From Agrostemma githago (taxonomy: Eukaryota > Streptophyta > Magnoliopsida > Caryophyllales > Caryophyllaceae), in contig OY288250.1 in NCBI GenBank assembly GCA_958450325.1, forward strand, positions 43,622,683 through 43,686,682: a stretch of 64,000 nt of DNA, written 5' to 3'. Position numbers and translations under genes: made by a program. Below are positions 11,585 to 23,957 of the stretch, in pieces; within the stretch, counting starts at the first letter, position 1, and each line of letters starts with the position of its first letter. The notes under the pieces were generated by a model that was not told the origin of the DNA, made no database searches, and worked only from the letters and a program-made list of their open reading frames with translations.

Positions 11585-11960
11585 CGAGTGTAAAGCTATG
11601 CGGTTCTACAACATAATGACTGTGACTATACATCTCCAAGTGTTTGACTATACAACATAATAATTGAACAAACTACATGATTCTACAAGACAATTAGTGT
11701 GACTATACATCTTCCAGTGTGTGACTATACAGCATAATGATTGTTCACGCCGCGTGATTCCACAACATAGTGAGTGTGACTATACAACTGAAAGTGTGTG
11801 ATCCTGCAACATAATGAATATGATCCTGCCACATACTGATTGTGCCTATTAAACTTCAACATACAGTCACACTAAATGGTTTACAAACATAGTCGCGCAG
11901 TAAATTATGTAATGTCGCAGCTGATTTAATCACAGTCAAGCAAACATTTGAAAACAGTCA
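11585..11960. repeat. 22-bp degenerate repeat array, second block
   Basis: Units such as GTGACTATACATCTCCAAGTGT repeat about every 22 bp with drift. Same family as 9050-9270. Likely intronic. Confidence 0.7.
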
Positions 11961-12004
11961 CACTCAATTGACAGTATAAAGAGTGGCAGCGAGATAACTT
12001 ACCT

Positions 12005-12910
12005 TCACGACTCTAGCCTTCTGTTGATCGTCGTTCGCGATCCCCGACGGTAGAGGGCCCACTGCGCGTGTAATGCTACCGTACATGCTATTCTTTCTGG
12101 ACTAGAATGCTGTCTGCCAGACTGCGGAGTTATAGAGTGCAATACCTCGTCACCCGTCACCTCACATATACGAGGGTACGATACCTTGGAGCACAACTGA
12201 TTCCCCAGTGACCCCGTCGCTAGCTCTCCATCCAGACGCTCGCTTATCCTCCGTGCATCCCAATGCCTGATCAACGGGAGGTCGTATCTGTATTCTTGCT
12301 ACGGAAATCATACCTTTGAAAGTAGGCAATCATGAGAACTGGGATGCATCCCCGGAGGTAATTAGGTTGTTTACTTAAGTCACGCATCTCCTTCGCCTCG
12401 CGTACCAGCTCTTGCAGCACGTAAGTGCACCAGTCTTGTTGTCCGATCAATCCCATGTCCTCCACCGCGGCTAGTAGGCTGAGATCGAGTGAGTTTTTTG
12501 TAGTAGGCGTGAGGAACGACGACAGTGAGAACAAGACGAACCTTCGTACAAAGTCGTCGTCTGCGGTATCGGTTTCATTAATTTATTGTACACGCATCCT
12601 AAACCAATCGGTTCGCCGACTTTGACCATGTTAAATTGCCCCATCCAGCTACTCTTTAAACTGACCACGTGAGGTGAATCAACTCTTTTTTGGTTTTTCG
12701 TTGGGATTACATTCACCGGGTGAGGTCCAAAAGGTATTTGGAAGCAATCGTGGACATCGCACTTTGACACCATGAATGCCTCCAGGCGTGAGGCACGGAA
12801 AACATGGCACCTGTCAGAGAACGCACGAAGGGACATAAACGCGTTCTCTAGGGGGAACAAATGGAACATCAACTCCAACAGCCCACCGAACCCCACATCA
12901 CGTACTCTTT
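12005..12910 (-). pseudogene. Plant-mobile-domain-like region of the Ulp1-MULE gene
   Basis: The block 12896-12471 starts MGFGGLLELMFHLFPLENAF and 12534-12271 contains FLTPTTKNSLDLSLLAAVED and a WCTYVLQELVREAKEM stretch. This GFG...FLxPTxK...WCxYVL pattern is typical, from memory, of the aminotransferase-like/DUF1985-type region in front of Ulp1 domains in plant TE proteins. The two blocks are in different frames, so at least one frameshift or splice is needed. 12274-12005 continues without a recognised domain. Confidence 0.5.
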
Positions 12911-13035
12911 ATTTCAGCTCGACCGTCAATTTTTGAAATAACAGTGTGCAACCTCCTAAGCCTACAGTGAATATCCGGCGGACCTCTCTTTTCACAAGTG
13001 ATCACCGACGACCTCCTTTTCACTACTGGCAGATC

Positions 13036-13287
13036 TACTTCTTGTTCTCATTGCCTCTTACCACCCGACTTTGAAACGGGTGCATCCGGTACGCGCACAA
13101 CAATATGTCGTTCAATGACTTCGTCGACCGCTGTTTGAAACACGACCTTCTTCTTCCCACCGCCCTTATTACCAGCAATTTTGTTCCCCCCAGTCATTTT
13201 GCCAACAGTGTGGTCGGCCGCTGTCTCTTCCACGACTTTCTTTTTTCCACCGCCCTTCTTACGAACAATTTTCTTCCCACCTACCAT
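13036..13287 (-). CDS. First coding exon of the Ulp1-MULE gene, Lys/Gly-rich
   Basis: The start at 13287 is chosen because the context CAGCGAAATGG is shared with the second copy (ATG at 26587). The product begins MVGGKKIVRKKGGGKKKVVE and repeats this basic Gly/Lys module once more (GGNKIAGNKGGGKKKVV). The basic composition suggests nuclear localisation or nucleic-acid contact; this is inference. A splice acceptor (GCAG) directly precedes the start, so a 5' untranslated exon is likely. Confidence 0.5.
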
Positions 13288-13329
13288 TTCGCTGCAGTTA
13301 CGACATACGTAATGAGTTTTACTGTACAA

Positions 13330-13830
13330 CTGGATGTGTTACTATACAACTTCAACTGTGTGACTATACAACCTAATCTGTGTGACTATACAACATCAAC
13401 CGTGTGATTCTACAATGTAATGAGTGTCACTATATAACTTCAACCCTGCGACTCTACAACATACCGAGTGTGATTATTCTGTCTCAACCGTGTAACTATA
13501 CAATCTAATCTATGTCACTATACACCTCCAACCCTATGACTCTCAAAATAATAAGTGTGACTATTCAGCTTCAACTGTGTGACTATACAATCTAATTTGT
13601 GTGACTATACATCTAAAACCATCAAATGAAAATAAACATATAATTAATTATATATCCATGGTTAGTTAATTAACACCCACTAATCAGTGCAAGAATGAGT
13701 GCAACTCTAAAATAAAATGAGTGCGACTATACAATATCACCTGTGTGACTATACAACTACAATCATATAGTTAACTATACAATGGAAAATAAAAGCCATA
13801 TAGTTAATTATACTTCGATCATCATTAGCA
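13330..13830. repeat. 22-bp degenerate repeat array, third block
   Basis: Units such as TGTGACTATACAACCTAATC recur at 22-bp steps. The array lies in the putative first intron upstream of the coding start at 13287. 13830-14343 beyond it is leader-like sequence related to 25300-25560 in the other orientation. Confidence 0.75.
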
Positions 13831-14342
13831 CAGTCATATTCCTAAGTAGAAAGCTGATTATGGGAACTTGAACATGAGAAAGTCATACGACTGTGCACGC
13901 TTATCGGCCCAAAAAAAGTGCATTATATGAATTTTAACAGGAAATATCAGGTAATTACATTATTAATTTTAGGGTTATCAGAACGGAAAATTATTTTAGG
14001 GTTTAACCACTAAAACAACGATGGAAGTTTATGCATGAACATACCTTCGTATGATGATCGGAGTTACTGACGGAGTATGTTGTGTTAAAAACGGAGTATG
14101 ATCAGAGTTGTTGACGGAGTATGATCGGAGTTATTGATGAAGCTTATTTGATGGGGTTTTCTTAGAGAGACATTTTAGATGGAATGGGAGTGTTGTTGAG
14201 GAATGAGAGTGTAGTTGTTGAAATGAATTCAAAAGAAGGTGATTGGGAAGGGTAATAGGCAATAGGCGGGAGAGTAGAGATGGGAAGTAATGACAGTGAT
14301 TGATTTGGGTGAGGGGAAGCTTGACGCGCGATGTTTGGTCTT

Positions 14343-14343
<1 letters not shown>

Positions 14344-14381
<38 letters not shown>
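14344..14381. repeat. (TA)n microsatellite
   Basis: Uninterrupted TA dinucleotides mark the junction between the Ulp1-MULE and the next element. Confidence 0.95.
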
Positions 14382-15231
<850 letters not shown>

Positions 15232-15800
15232 TAAAGATCAAGTGAGTCATCTTTTCATTTTTGAGTCCGTAAGTCCTAATCACAACCATTGATTTAGAGG
15301 GAGATGGATGGTGGTGATTGATTTGGGTAATAAAAGAAGTAACTGACATATATGGTAAAAATATATTAAATCTCTCTCTTCCCTTAATTCTCTCTACTAA
15401 ATCTTCCTCTCTCTCTTCTCATACACATAACGTACAACCTTTCATCCTTCATCTTCATAATTATTTTCTTTTCATAATTTTCAATCTTCATATTCAACAA
15501 TCGTCATCTTCATAAGCTTCGAAATTTCTTCCTCACAAGCTTCGAAATTCAAAAATTTTTGCAGTCATATTCATTTCAATCCCTTCAACTATACTCAAGG
15601 AACGCTTCGATCATATTTCTATGATTAGGGTTTACGAAATTTTCAGAGTTTTAACCTTTTTGTGTTCTAATTAGTGATTGCATATTGTCATCTGGGTATA
15701 CGACTTACATTGAATTCGATTCAATTAACTATTCATCTGTTATTCTGCAATTCAGAATTTGCATAACATTGATTTTGCGTGACATGGATTTCGATGGTTG

Positions 15801-15887
15801 ATGGATAACGTTGACAAGTATGTGGAAGCGAGGCAAAAAATCATCGACGGTCCCAAGAGCAAGCCAACAAAGGGTCGAAAAAAATAA
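15801..15887 (+). CDS. Short basic ORF (28 aa), uncertain
   Basis: The frame MDNVDKYVEARQKIIDG ends in a Lys-rich tail (PKSKPTKGRKK) and stop. It follows a long pyrimidine-rich leader and could be a first or last exon of a MULE gene. No family is recognised. Confidence 0.2.
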   Translation: MDNVDKYVEARQKIIDGPKSKPTKGRKK

Positions 15888-16009
15888 TGTCTCTAAAGAA
15901 TTATGTCTATCTTTTCTCTAATTACGAATATTGCTTTGTATCCTTTTGATACTTTTATATCAATTGGTATTTTGATTATCACTAATGGAATAACGCTGTT
16001 AAATTCTGT

Positions 16010-17160
16010 TACACTGACTAAGTGTTTCTGTTACTCTAAGGAACGACTGGTGTTACTATGAGAGTGTATGATGTTAACCTACGATACAAATCTGGTCTCA
16101 TAATCAGTGTGTTACAGCGACACATTGTAGATGTTACTTTAACGAATAAATGATGTTACTCTAAGTGATGAATGATGGTATTTTCATAATGGTGGTTAAA
16201 CAACGCTATTTTCATCAGTTACTCTGACGCATTATATACGTTACTTCAAGGAACGAATGTTTTTACTTTGGTAATGACTAGTTCTAACCTAAGAAAGAAG
16301 GTTGTTAACCCGCATTACAAAGTTGGTTTCATCATCAGGGATTGAGGTTATTACCCTAGCAAAAAAAACGTGTTACTCTAACGCAGTGTAGCTGTTACTT
16401 TAACGAACAAATCATGTTACTATAAGGAATAATTGTGGTTAATTTAAGAATGAATGGTAAACAACGCTAATATCCTCAGTTACTTTTATGCATTATATAT
16501 ATCTGTTACTTTAAGGAACGAATGGTATTACTCCAATACATCTGAGATGTTACTCTAACCAACAACACATGTATTAAATAAATATAGAGTTAACTGCAAC
16601 GTTGCACATCACTATGTGTAAAAAATATGTAAAAAATCAGTTATTCTTGTAAACCCACAAAAAAAAAAACTTCGAATCCGCAAGCTAACGCGTAGATTTT
16701 ATAGAATTCCACCGCCTCGTCGATTGTTCCGAATACTTGCCCCATATACGGAGTGAATGTCTCACCCACATCTCTGCACCATTCTTGTGCATTCGCTTAT
16801 TTGCTAATGCTACTGCAAAAAAAAAACAACGTTACGCTCATGGAACATATGTGTTACTTTAACTCATAAGTTGTGTTACTCTAACTCGTAAAGCAAGTTA
16901 CTTCAACATCAGCGCCAAAAACCTTTTCCAGTGTTGTCTTGTGCGTTCGCATCTCTGGCGCAACTACCTGCACAAAATCGAACAGTGTTACATCAATGCA
17001 AATAATGTGTTACTGTGATTCATAAGTGGTGTTACCCTAACGTGTACAATACGTTACTGTAGCATATCATCAAAACCCTTTTCCTGAACGTTCATTTGTG
17101 TTACTGTAATTGCAATTAAGTGTTACTTTAATTCAGAAGGCATGTTACTTCAACGACGAA
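16010..17160. repeat. Interrupted 22-bp repeat arrays (GTTACTxTAA type)
   Basis: Copies of TGTTACTTTAA and variants recur at about 22 bp in two blocks (16010-16560 and 16850-17160), flanking the FAR1-type exon at 16669-16800. Confidence 0.65.
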
Positions 17161-17549
17161 TCTGCGTTAATTGATATCAAAAAAGTAGTATCAATGGATA
17201 TCAGGGAAAATCTTGATAAAAACCATAAAGACCTGTAATCTATAGAGATCGAGATATCAAAATACCATTGATACGAAACTGTGATATCAAAACGTAATGA
17301 CATCAAAAAGACGCAAATTGATACGAAATGACAATGAAAGCACTATAAACATGAAGATCGACGTAAAAAAAACGCAATTTGACGCGATAAAACATTGATA
17401 TGAAAACGCAAATTAAAAGCAATATGACTATTGAAATCCATGAAGAAAAAACGAATAAAAACGTGAATGAAACACTGAAACTCACCATTGTTATACTCGA
17501 TTAGTTGCTTATCAACCGTTGAAGACGATGATGCGGTCATTGAATCCAT
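16669..17549 (-). pseudogene. FAR1-type transposase N-terminus, minus strand
   Basis: The start exon (ATG at 17549) reads MDSMTASSSSTVDKQLIEYN and is nearly identical to starts at 18167 and 22743. After an intron containing 22-bp repeats, the exon at about 16795-16669 reads PYMGQVFGTIDEAVEFYKIY then ALACGFE, the beginning of the FAR1 DNA-binding domain. The domain is cut there, and no catalytic core, SWIM zinc finger or C-terminus follows. Confidence 0.6.
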
Positions 17550-17825
17550 TATTTCGAGATCAAAATCGATGAATTAGCGTGAATGAAGAAAGGAGTTTTT
17601 TTTAGGTGTGAATGAACGTGGAATGGAAATGAACGTGAATGAAAATGAACGTGAATGATAGGAAGTTATTTGTTTCCTAAATTCTTGTGAGTTATTTTAG
17701 GAACGTAAATCTTCCCTTTTTTTTTTTTTAATTGGATGCATCTTGTCCATCCATCCTCATCCCATCCAATGGATGGGATGAGGACTTAGGGACTCACAAA
17801 GAGTAAGGGACTCATAAGAGCCTTA

Positions 17826-17828
<3 letters not shown>

Positions 17829-17904
<76 letters not shown>
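17829..17904. repeat. (TA)n(GA)n microsatellite
   Basis: About 22 TA units are followed by about 16 GA units between two MULE derivatives. Confidence 0.95.
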
Positions 17905-17909
<5 letters not shown>

Positions 17910-18690
17910 TCTTATGAGTCTCTCTCATATATTGAGACCCTAAGTCCTCATCCTATCCATTGGATGAGAAATGGATGGATGGACAAGATTCATCCTAAGA
18001 TTTGCATTAAAAAAAAAGGAGATACTGCTTCCTAAAATAACTCCCAGGATTTTAGGAAACACTACGTAAATCACTTCATTCATTCATTCATTCACATTAC
18101 CACGTTCATCATCATCAAGCCTAAATAAAAACTCTTCCCATCAATCTGTGCTCGACATCCCGTTCTATGGATTCAATGATCGCGACATCTTCATCAACTG
18201 TTGATAAACGAATCGTAGAGTACAACAATGGTGAATTTTTGATATTGCTTACAGATTTTTTGTTAATTTTATTCATTTCATTTCATCACGTTCAATCATT
18301 CATCTTCTTCTTCGCGCAGTTGCAACTTACGTTTAATCAACCCACACAATAACACGTTCAATAATTTATCTTCTTCCTCGCGATGCTGAAATTTCTCATT
18401 CGATGGCGGATATGCAAATTGTCGAATACACAAATGGTGAGTATTTGTTTCTAATTTATACTGAAAACGTGTCATTAGGATGCTCCATATTATTAGATTT
18501 TAAGTTTACAGTATAGAAACTGCATATTATTGAAGGTATAATCATTATATGAATTTTACACACGAACAACTATATGGAGTTATTGTAATGCACATACTGT
18601 GTTACTTTAATATACACAATCTGTTATTTTAATGATTAACCCCTGTTATTTTAATGCACATAATGTTAATTGAATCTAGTGTTACTTTAA

Positions 18691-20214
18691 TGGGAGGGAT
18701 TTGCCGTCAATCTCTACCAACAATTTAAGCCAACTAAACCTAACACGTAGATAGGGTAAGTCGGGTCGATATCCACGGAGACGGTAATGGGTGTCTAGAC
18801 TAAGGTCACCTAAACACAAGACTAGGCCACCAAAACACAAAGGGAGGAGAATTGACAAGAATTGATTACTAACACAATCACTAAGCTAGGAAACAAGGAT
18901 AAACAAACTAGTACAATGAAATGAAGGAACTATGATTAAGAACTATGGACTAAATGATTTAACAAGAACTAAGATGAACAACAAACTAGAGGAGTGATTG
19001 CTAATGTGATGGAGAAATCAAATTGGGAAAGAGTAGGGTTAGTTTGGGTTCATAAGTGTAATAATAGGATAGTTGGGAAATCAAGGGTATAAGTTTCACC
19101 TAGTTATTAAGGTTGGTCCGCACTCTCGTGTCAAAGACAAACCCGAATACTCATGCAAGATGCTACCCAATACACAAGGATTCAACCACAAATCAACCAT
19201 ACAATGAGAAGAAGAAAACAAGCAAGAGAAGCATGGCCACTACTAGTCAAACAAGCAATTCAACAAACACATAGTATGCTTATCATGTGACTAGTAACTA
19301 AGAATCCACCTTTACTCTCAATCAAACCCTAATTACCCATAATCAACACTTAATCCCCCTACTAACCCCACAATAAGTATACTCACTCATATCTAAACTA
19401 ACATCAACGTAAACAAGAGAAATCAACACAAGCATAAAAACATTCATTATGAAAATGAAACTAGCAAGAACACCCAAAAACCTTCACCAAATGTTGTCAA
19501 GATTGGATGGATTCTTCAAGAGATCCCTTAATACAAGAGTAACTAACTAGATTAAGCTAAGATTAACAAAAGATTAATGTAAAACTAAGCTAAGGATGAA
19601 GGGAGTCTATCTAGGGTTTAGAATAATGTAGAGTAAAGTAAGGTGCTTAAACAATACAAAAGGGGGGGTGTATTTATAGGGTTTCACGAGCAGAGGAGTT
19701 GAAAGAATGAAACACGGGCTGAACTGGGTCCATCCCGGCCAGGATGGGGGTCTTCCCGAATGGGATAAGGTGATCCCGACCGGGATGACTTTGGTCCCGA
19801 CCAGGATGACGCTCCAGTAACGCTGTCTTGCTTGCTCTTCATCCCGGTCGTGATGGCCACTCAAGCCGACCGGGATGGGTCTTGTAGGCCTCTAATATGA
19901 TCTCATAGGTCCCTACTTGCTCTTCATAGGCTTCTCATCGATTCTCGGTGCTCGGGATCGAGTCTAAAGGGCTCGGGAATGGGTCCCAAGTGCTCGGGAT
20001 CGAGTCTAAGCTACCGAGTGATCGTCGCTTCTCTTCGTTGGCTCCAAATGTGTCGGAAACGAGTCGGAATCGTTCCATTTCTCCAAGATTGGTCTTAGGA
20101 ACCTAAAAAAAGCTAGAAGAAGCGTAAGTAGCCTCGAAACCGCTCCAAAGAGCGATTCCACAAGAGAAACCGAGACCAAACCTAAGGAATAAGCACTATA
20201 AAACACACTTATCA
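18691..20214 (-). mobile_element. Solo LTR-like insertion with palindrome-array promoter
   Basis: On the minus strand it runs from TGATAAGTGTGTTTTATAGTG to AAATCCCTCCCA, a TG...CA unit of 1,524 bp. The 8-bp sequence TACTTTAA flanks both sides (18683-18690, 20215-20222). LTRs usually give 5 bp, and the surrounding MULE is full of TTACTTTAA repeats, so part of the match may be coincidental. The minus strand holds a TATA box (CTATAAATACA, 19670-19680) with palindromic sites upstream, which fits an LTR U3. No coding sequence or terminal inverted repeat. Confidence 0.6.
19670..19876 (-). promoter_or_regulatory. LTR promoter: six palindromic sites (ATCCCGACCGGGAT) plus TATA box
   Basis: Six imperfect palindromes lie at 19732-19745, 19753-19766, 19773-19786, 19794-19807, 19841-19854 and 19863-19876. 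Centre spacings are 21, 20, 21, 47 and 22 bp. The array sits upstream (minus strand) of the TATA box at 19670-19680, with about 51 bp between the nearest site and the TATA. The layout resembles the Tat-B/C LTR arrays although the site sequence differs. Confidence 0.75.
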
Positions 20215-20461
20215 TACTTTAACGCACTTCATCTGTTACTTTACTTCTTTTCATCTGTTACTGTAATGCATTGGAGTGACAAAAAGGATTTAGAATACCG
20301 CCATATAAAAAAAAAATACTGCTTCCTATAATTATGGAACGTGATTGACTTCAAAATAGGAAATAATATCAAAGAGTATCGCCCTCATTCAAAGTTAGAT
20401 ACTGCATCATACTCTCATTTCTGATCATTATATGAATTTTTTGCACTAACCTATACATGGT

Positions 20462-21260
20462 GTTATTTTAATGAACATTATCTGTTACTTTAATTCACAC
20501 TATCTGTTACTTTAATGTCAGACCTCTGTTACTTTATACCTGGTGTATAAGCATCCTCTGTTAATTGAATCCAGTGTTACTTCAATGCACTTCATCTGTT
20601 ACTTTCATTCTTGTCATCTGTTACTTTAATCCATATTTCAAGTTCTGATTGTTTCTTTTTCGCCACGTTTATTGGCACTGTTATTGTGTTTCAGTAGACG
20701 CAAAAGCACATGAATGGTATAGGGATGTGGGCAAGAGTTTCCTCCATACATAGGGCAGATCTTCAAGGACGTGGATGAGTTAGTAAACTTCTATAAAATC
20801 TACGCATTGGCTTGTGGATTCGATGTGAGGAGGTCCACAACAAAAAGATGGCGGGGTGGTTAGATTAAATCAAAGCTTCTGACAATGACGATGAAGAAGA
20901 AGAAGAGGAGGATGAAGAAGAAGAAGCAGAATTCTAAGTAGGACAGTATATTGTTAGAGTAACATACATTATTCGTTAGAGTAACATACTTAATGAGTTA
21001 CAATAACACAGATTATGAGTAACAGATGTGAAACATAGGAATTGAAATGAAGGTGATTCAGTTGGAACACCTGTACCAATTTTTGTTTTGGAATATCCTT
21101 AATAAAAACAAACATTATTATTTTGGTTAATTAGAACCACTCCTGTGTATGCAAGAGACTATTATGCAACGGAACAGATTTTACGAGTTAGAGTAACACA
21201 GTTCATGAATTACAGTAACACATTGTATGAGTCAAAGTAATACAATCTATGAGTTAAAAT
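20462..21260. repeat. 22-bp repeat arrays (CTGTTACTTTAAT type)
   Basis: GTTAC-type cores start at 20462, 20484, 20506 and 20528, then 20576, 20598 and 20620: exact 22-bp steps in both runs. After the coding remnant (20694-20938) the same family continues in the opposite orientation (AGTAACACAG) to about 21260. Confidence 0.85.
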
Positions 21261-21551
21261 AAACATTATGATGCGTCAAAACGGAGAGTAAGTTATGCGG
21301 GAGGATTTGTGAATTGAAAAAAATTAATTTTGAAGAAATGTGTTGTGTGAGAGGAAGAAGATCAGTGAAAAAAAAATTAATAGGAGAGAAGATTTGAGTA
21401 GATAATTAGAGAGAAGAGAGAGAAAATGAAATACTTACAAAGATTTTGTCAGTTATTTCCTTAATTGACAAAACAAATCCTAACCATTCATCTATCTCTA
21501 ATTTAAGGGTGGAGATGATGACTCACGGACTCAATTATGATAAGTGGACAG

Positions 21552-22338
21552 CTCAATTTGCCGCACCAATTGAGACCAAATCTCATCCATTAGATTAAAA
21601 TCAAATTAAAGGCTAAGATATAAACAAAAACTCATACATAAATTTTTTTCCTGGGGGAAAAAAATCAATATTTTGCGGGAATTTAATTTCGGAAAATTTC
21701 TGAAAAAAAAAATTGATTTTTTTTCCGAAAAAATAAACTTGATTTTTTTTGTCCGCAACTTTTTTTTGACATTTTTTTCCGAAAAAAAAAACATTTTCTC
21801 CCAAAAAAAAAACACACATTTTTTTCCCAAAAGAAAAAAAACCCAAAAAAATCATTATTTTTAATATTAAAATAAAATTTGTGTATATATAAAAACAATT
21901 TCAGTGTACATAATAACTGTTTTAGGGTGTATATATATAACAATTCTACTATATCAAATAATTAAGTACATATGACAATTATTTCAGTGTATATATATAT
22001 TGATTAATTGGTGTACATAGTAACCATTTGAGTTTATATAACAATAACTATTTTACTGTATATATTGAGTTCTTAAGTGTATATATGTAGTGAGTTTAAT
22101 AGCATATATAATGAGTTTTTTAGTGTATATAACAGTTATTTTGATATATGTTCTATTGTTGATTAACTGGTGTACATAATAACTATTTGAGTGTATATAT
22201 ATATTGAGTTCTTAAGTGTGTATATATATAGTGAGTTTAATAACGTATATAATGAGTTTTTTAGTGTATATAACACTTATTTGGATGTATGTTCCATCTT
22301 AATCTAATGGTCTAGATTGTGCCTCAATGGGTGTAAGG
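21552..22338. mobile_element. MITE-like element with homopolymer-rich interior
   Basis: The left end contains CACCAATTGAGACCAAATC and CATTAGATTAA; the right end (reverse complement) contains CACCCATTGAGGCACAATC and CATTAGATTAA, so the ends are inverted repeats. The interior is runs of A or T with CCGAAA/TTTCGG blocks (21640-21860), followed by short direct repeats of AGTGTATATATA type (21890-22290). No coding capacity; apparent Lys/Phe-rich frames are compositional. Target duplication not resolved. Confidence 0.5.
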
Positions 22339-22339
22339 A

Positions 22340-22424
<85 letters not shown>
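22339..22424. repeat. (TA)n(GA)n microsatellite
   Basis: About 27 TA units are followed by about 16 GA units, directly left of the next MULE derivative. Confidence 0.95.
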
Positions 22425-22427
<3 letters not shown>

Positions 22428-22742
22428 GTTCTAATGAGTCCCTATATAAGTGTTGAGTCCCTAAGTCCTCATCCCATCCATTGGATGGGATGAGGATGGA
22501 TGGACAAGATGCATCCTAATATTTTGTATTTAAAAAAAAAAGGAAGATTTAGTATCCTAAAATAACTCTCATGATTATAGGAAACATAACTCCCATAATC
22601 ACAATCATTCCTCATTCATTCATTCATTCAATTCACGTTCATTCACAGGTTCATCAAAACCTTTAAAAAAAAAAAAAAAAATGCTCCCATCGATCATCAC
22701 GTTCATTCATTCAATCAAATCTGTGCTCGAAATTCCGTTACT

Positions 22743-23957
22743 ATGAATTCAATGATCGCGACACCTTCATTAACGGTTGATAAACAATTCATCGAGTATA
22801 ACAATGGTCAATTTCGATATTGCTTTCATCTTTTGCGTCAATTTTTATTCATTATCTTGATTAATTTGCGTCAATTTGTGTTCATGTGTTGCGTCAATTT
22901 TCATGTTGATATTGTTTTCATGGTCGTGTCATTCATGTTTTGCGTCAATTTTCATGTTGATATTGTTTTCATGGTCGTGTTATTCATCATAGATTCATAT
23001 GCAAATCGTAGAACACACAAACGGTGAGTATATATGTTTTGTAATTTATACTGGAATCACCATGGAAGTCATTAAGATGCTACTCAATTATTAGTTTTTA
23101 CGTTTACAATATATTGAGTTATTGTAGTTCATATACTGCGTTACTTTAGTGTAGAACATCTGTTACTTTAATGTCTACCATCTGTTACTTTATATGTCGT
23201 GTTACTTTAATACACTCCAGTTGTTACTTTAGTATTTTTCATCTGTTGTTGTAGTGCATTGTAGTGTCCTAAGAATTTAGGAAACTGCCATATTAAAAAA
23301 AATAATAAAAGAAAAAGATATTGTTTCCTATAATAATGGGACGTGATTGCCACCAAAATAGGAAACAATATCAAAGAGTAACGCCATATAAAAAAAAGAA
23401 AAAAAAATACTACTTCCTATAATTATGGGATGTGATGACTTCAAAATAGAAAACAATATCAAAGAGTAAGATACTGCGTCATACTCTCATTTTTTATCAT
23501 TATATGAATTTTTTGCACTAACCTATATCTGGTGTTATTTTAATGAACATTATCTGTTACTTTAATTCACACTATCTGTTACTTTAATGTCTGAGCTCTG
23601 TTACTTTATACCTGGTGTATAAGCATCCTCTGTTAATTTAATTCAATGTTAATTCAATGCACTTCATTTGTTACTTTAATTCTTGTTTTCTGTTACTTTA
23701 ATCCATATTTCAAGTTTTGATTATTTTTTTTGCCACGTTTATTGGCACTGTTATTATTTTTTCAGTGGACGCAAAAGCACATGAATGATGAAGGGATGTA
23801 TGTGAAAATTTCTCCATACATAGGGCAGATCTTCAAAGATGTAGATGAGAAGAAGAAGAAGAAGAAGAAGAAGAAGGAAACGTCATGTAAATCATCGTCT
23901 GACGATAAAGAAGAATCAGGAGAAGAATATGATGATGAAGAAGAAGCACAATTCTGA
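22743..23957 (+). pseudogene. FAR1-type transposase remnant with internal deletion
   Basis: Exon 1 reads MNSMIATPSLTVDKQFIEYN. The last exon (from about 23766, after a TTTTTCAG acceptor) reads MYVKISPYIGQIFKDVDEKK, that is the first residues of the FAR1 domain joined in frame to a poly-Lys run and an acidic tail (EESGEEYDDEEEAQF, stop 23957). The start and end of the gene are thus kept while the DNA-binding and catalytic parts are lost. The AAG-repeat junction may mark the deletion site. Confidence 0.6.
22891..22990. repeat. 51-bp tandem duplication
   Basis: Two near-identical copies of a segment beginning GCGTCAATTTTCATGTTG lie head to tail just after exon 1 of the remnant gene. Confidence 0.8.

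Larger units (their letters stand above)
7670..14343 (-). mobile_element. Ulp1-carrying MULE, copy 1 (degenerate)
   Basis: A minus-strand gene of several exons encodes a plant mobile-domain-like N-terminal region and a Ulp1-type cysteine protease. Its start (13287) and the leader to its right (13330-14343) are related, in inverted orientation, to 25300-26736, which defines a repeat family. MULEs that acquired Ulp1-like genes are known in plants (Kaonashi type). The right end is cut by a (TA)n tract at 14344 and the left end is not identified. A hAT element interrupts it at 9722-10499. Confidence 0.55.
18167..20938 (+). pseudogene. FAR1-type transposase remnant: start, DNA-binding part, acidic tail
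   Basis: Exon 1 (ATG 18167) reads MDSMIATSSSTVDKRIVEYN. After an intron that contains the nested element, the block from about 20694 reads VDAKAHEWYRDVGKSF, then (one base shift) GQIFKDVDELVNFYKIYALA and CGFDVRRSTTK. The gene then jumps directly to an acidic C-terminal tail of Asp/Glu residues (SKASDNDDEEEEEE..., stop at 20938). The middle of the protein, including the MULE catalytic domain, is deleted. This start-plus-tail structure recurs at 22743-23957. Confidence 0.55.
17905..21551. mobile_element. FAR1-type MULE derivative with nested LTR-like insertion
   Basis: The left end GAGGTTCTTATGAGTCTC continues into CCCTAAGTCCTCATCC, matching the other copies. The right end (reverse complement ATTGAGTCCGTGAGTCATC) lacks its outermost bases, where another element begins at 21552. 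The coding remnant lies on the plus strand (18167-20938) and is interrupted by the insertion at 18691-20214. Confidence 0.6.

Noticed and set aside
21606..21943. Four Phe/Lys-rich frames on both strands
   Set aside because: They arise from homopolymer runs in a non-coding MITE-like element.
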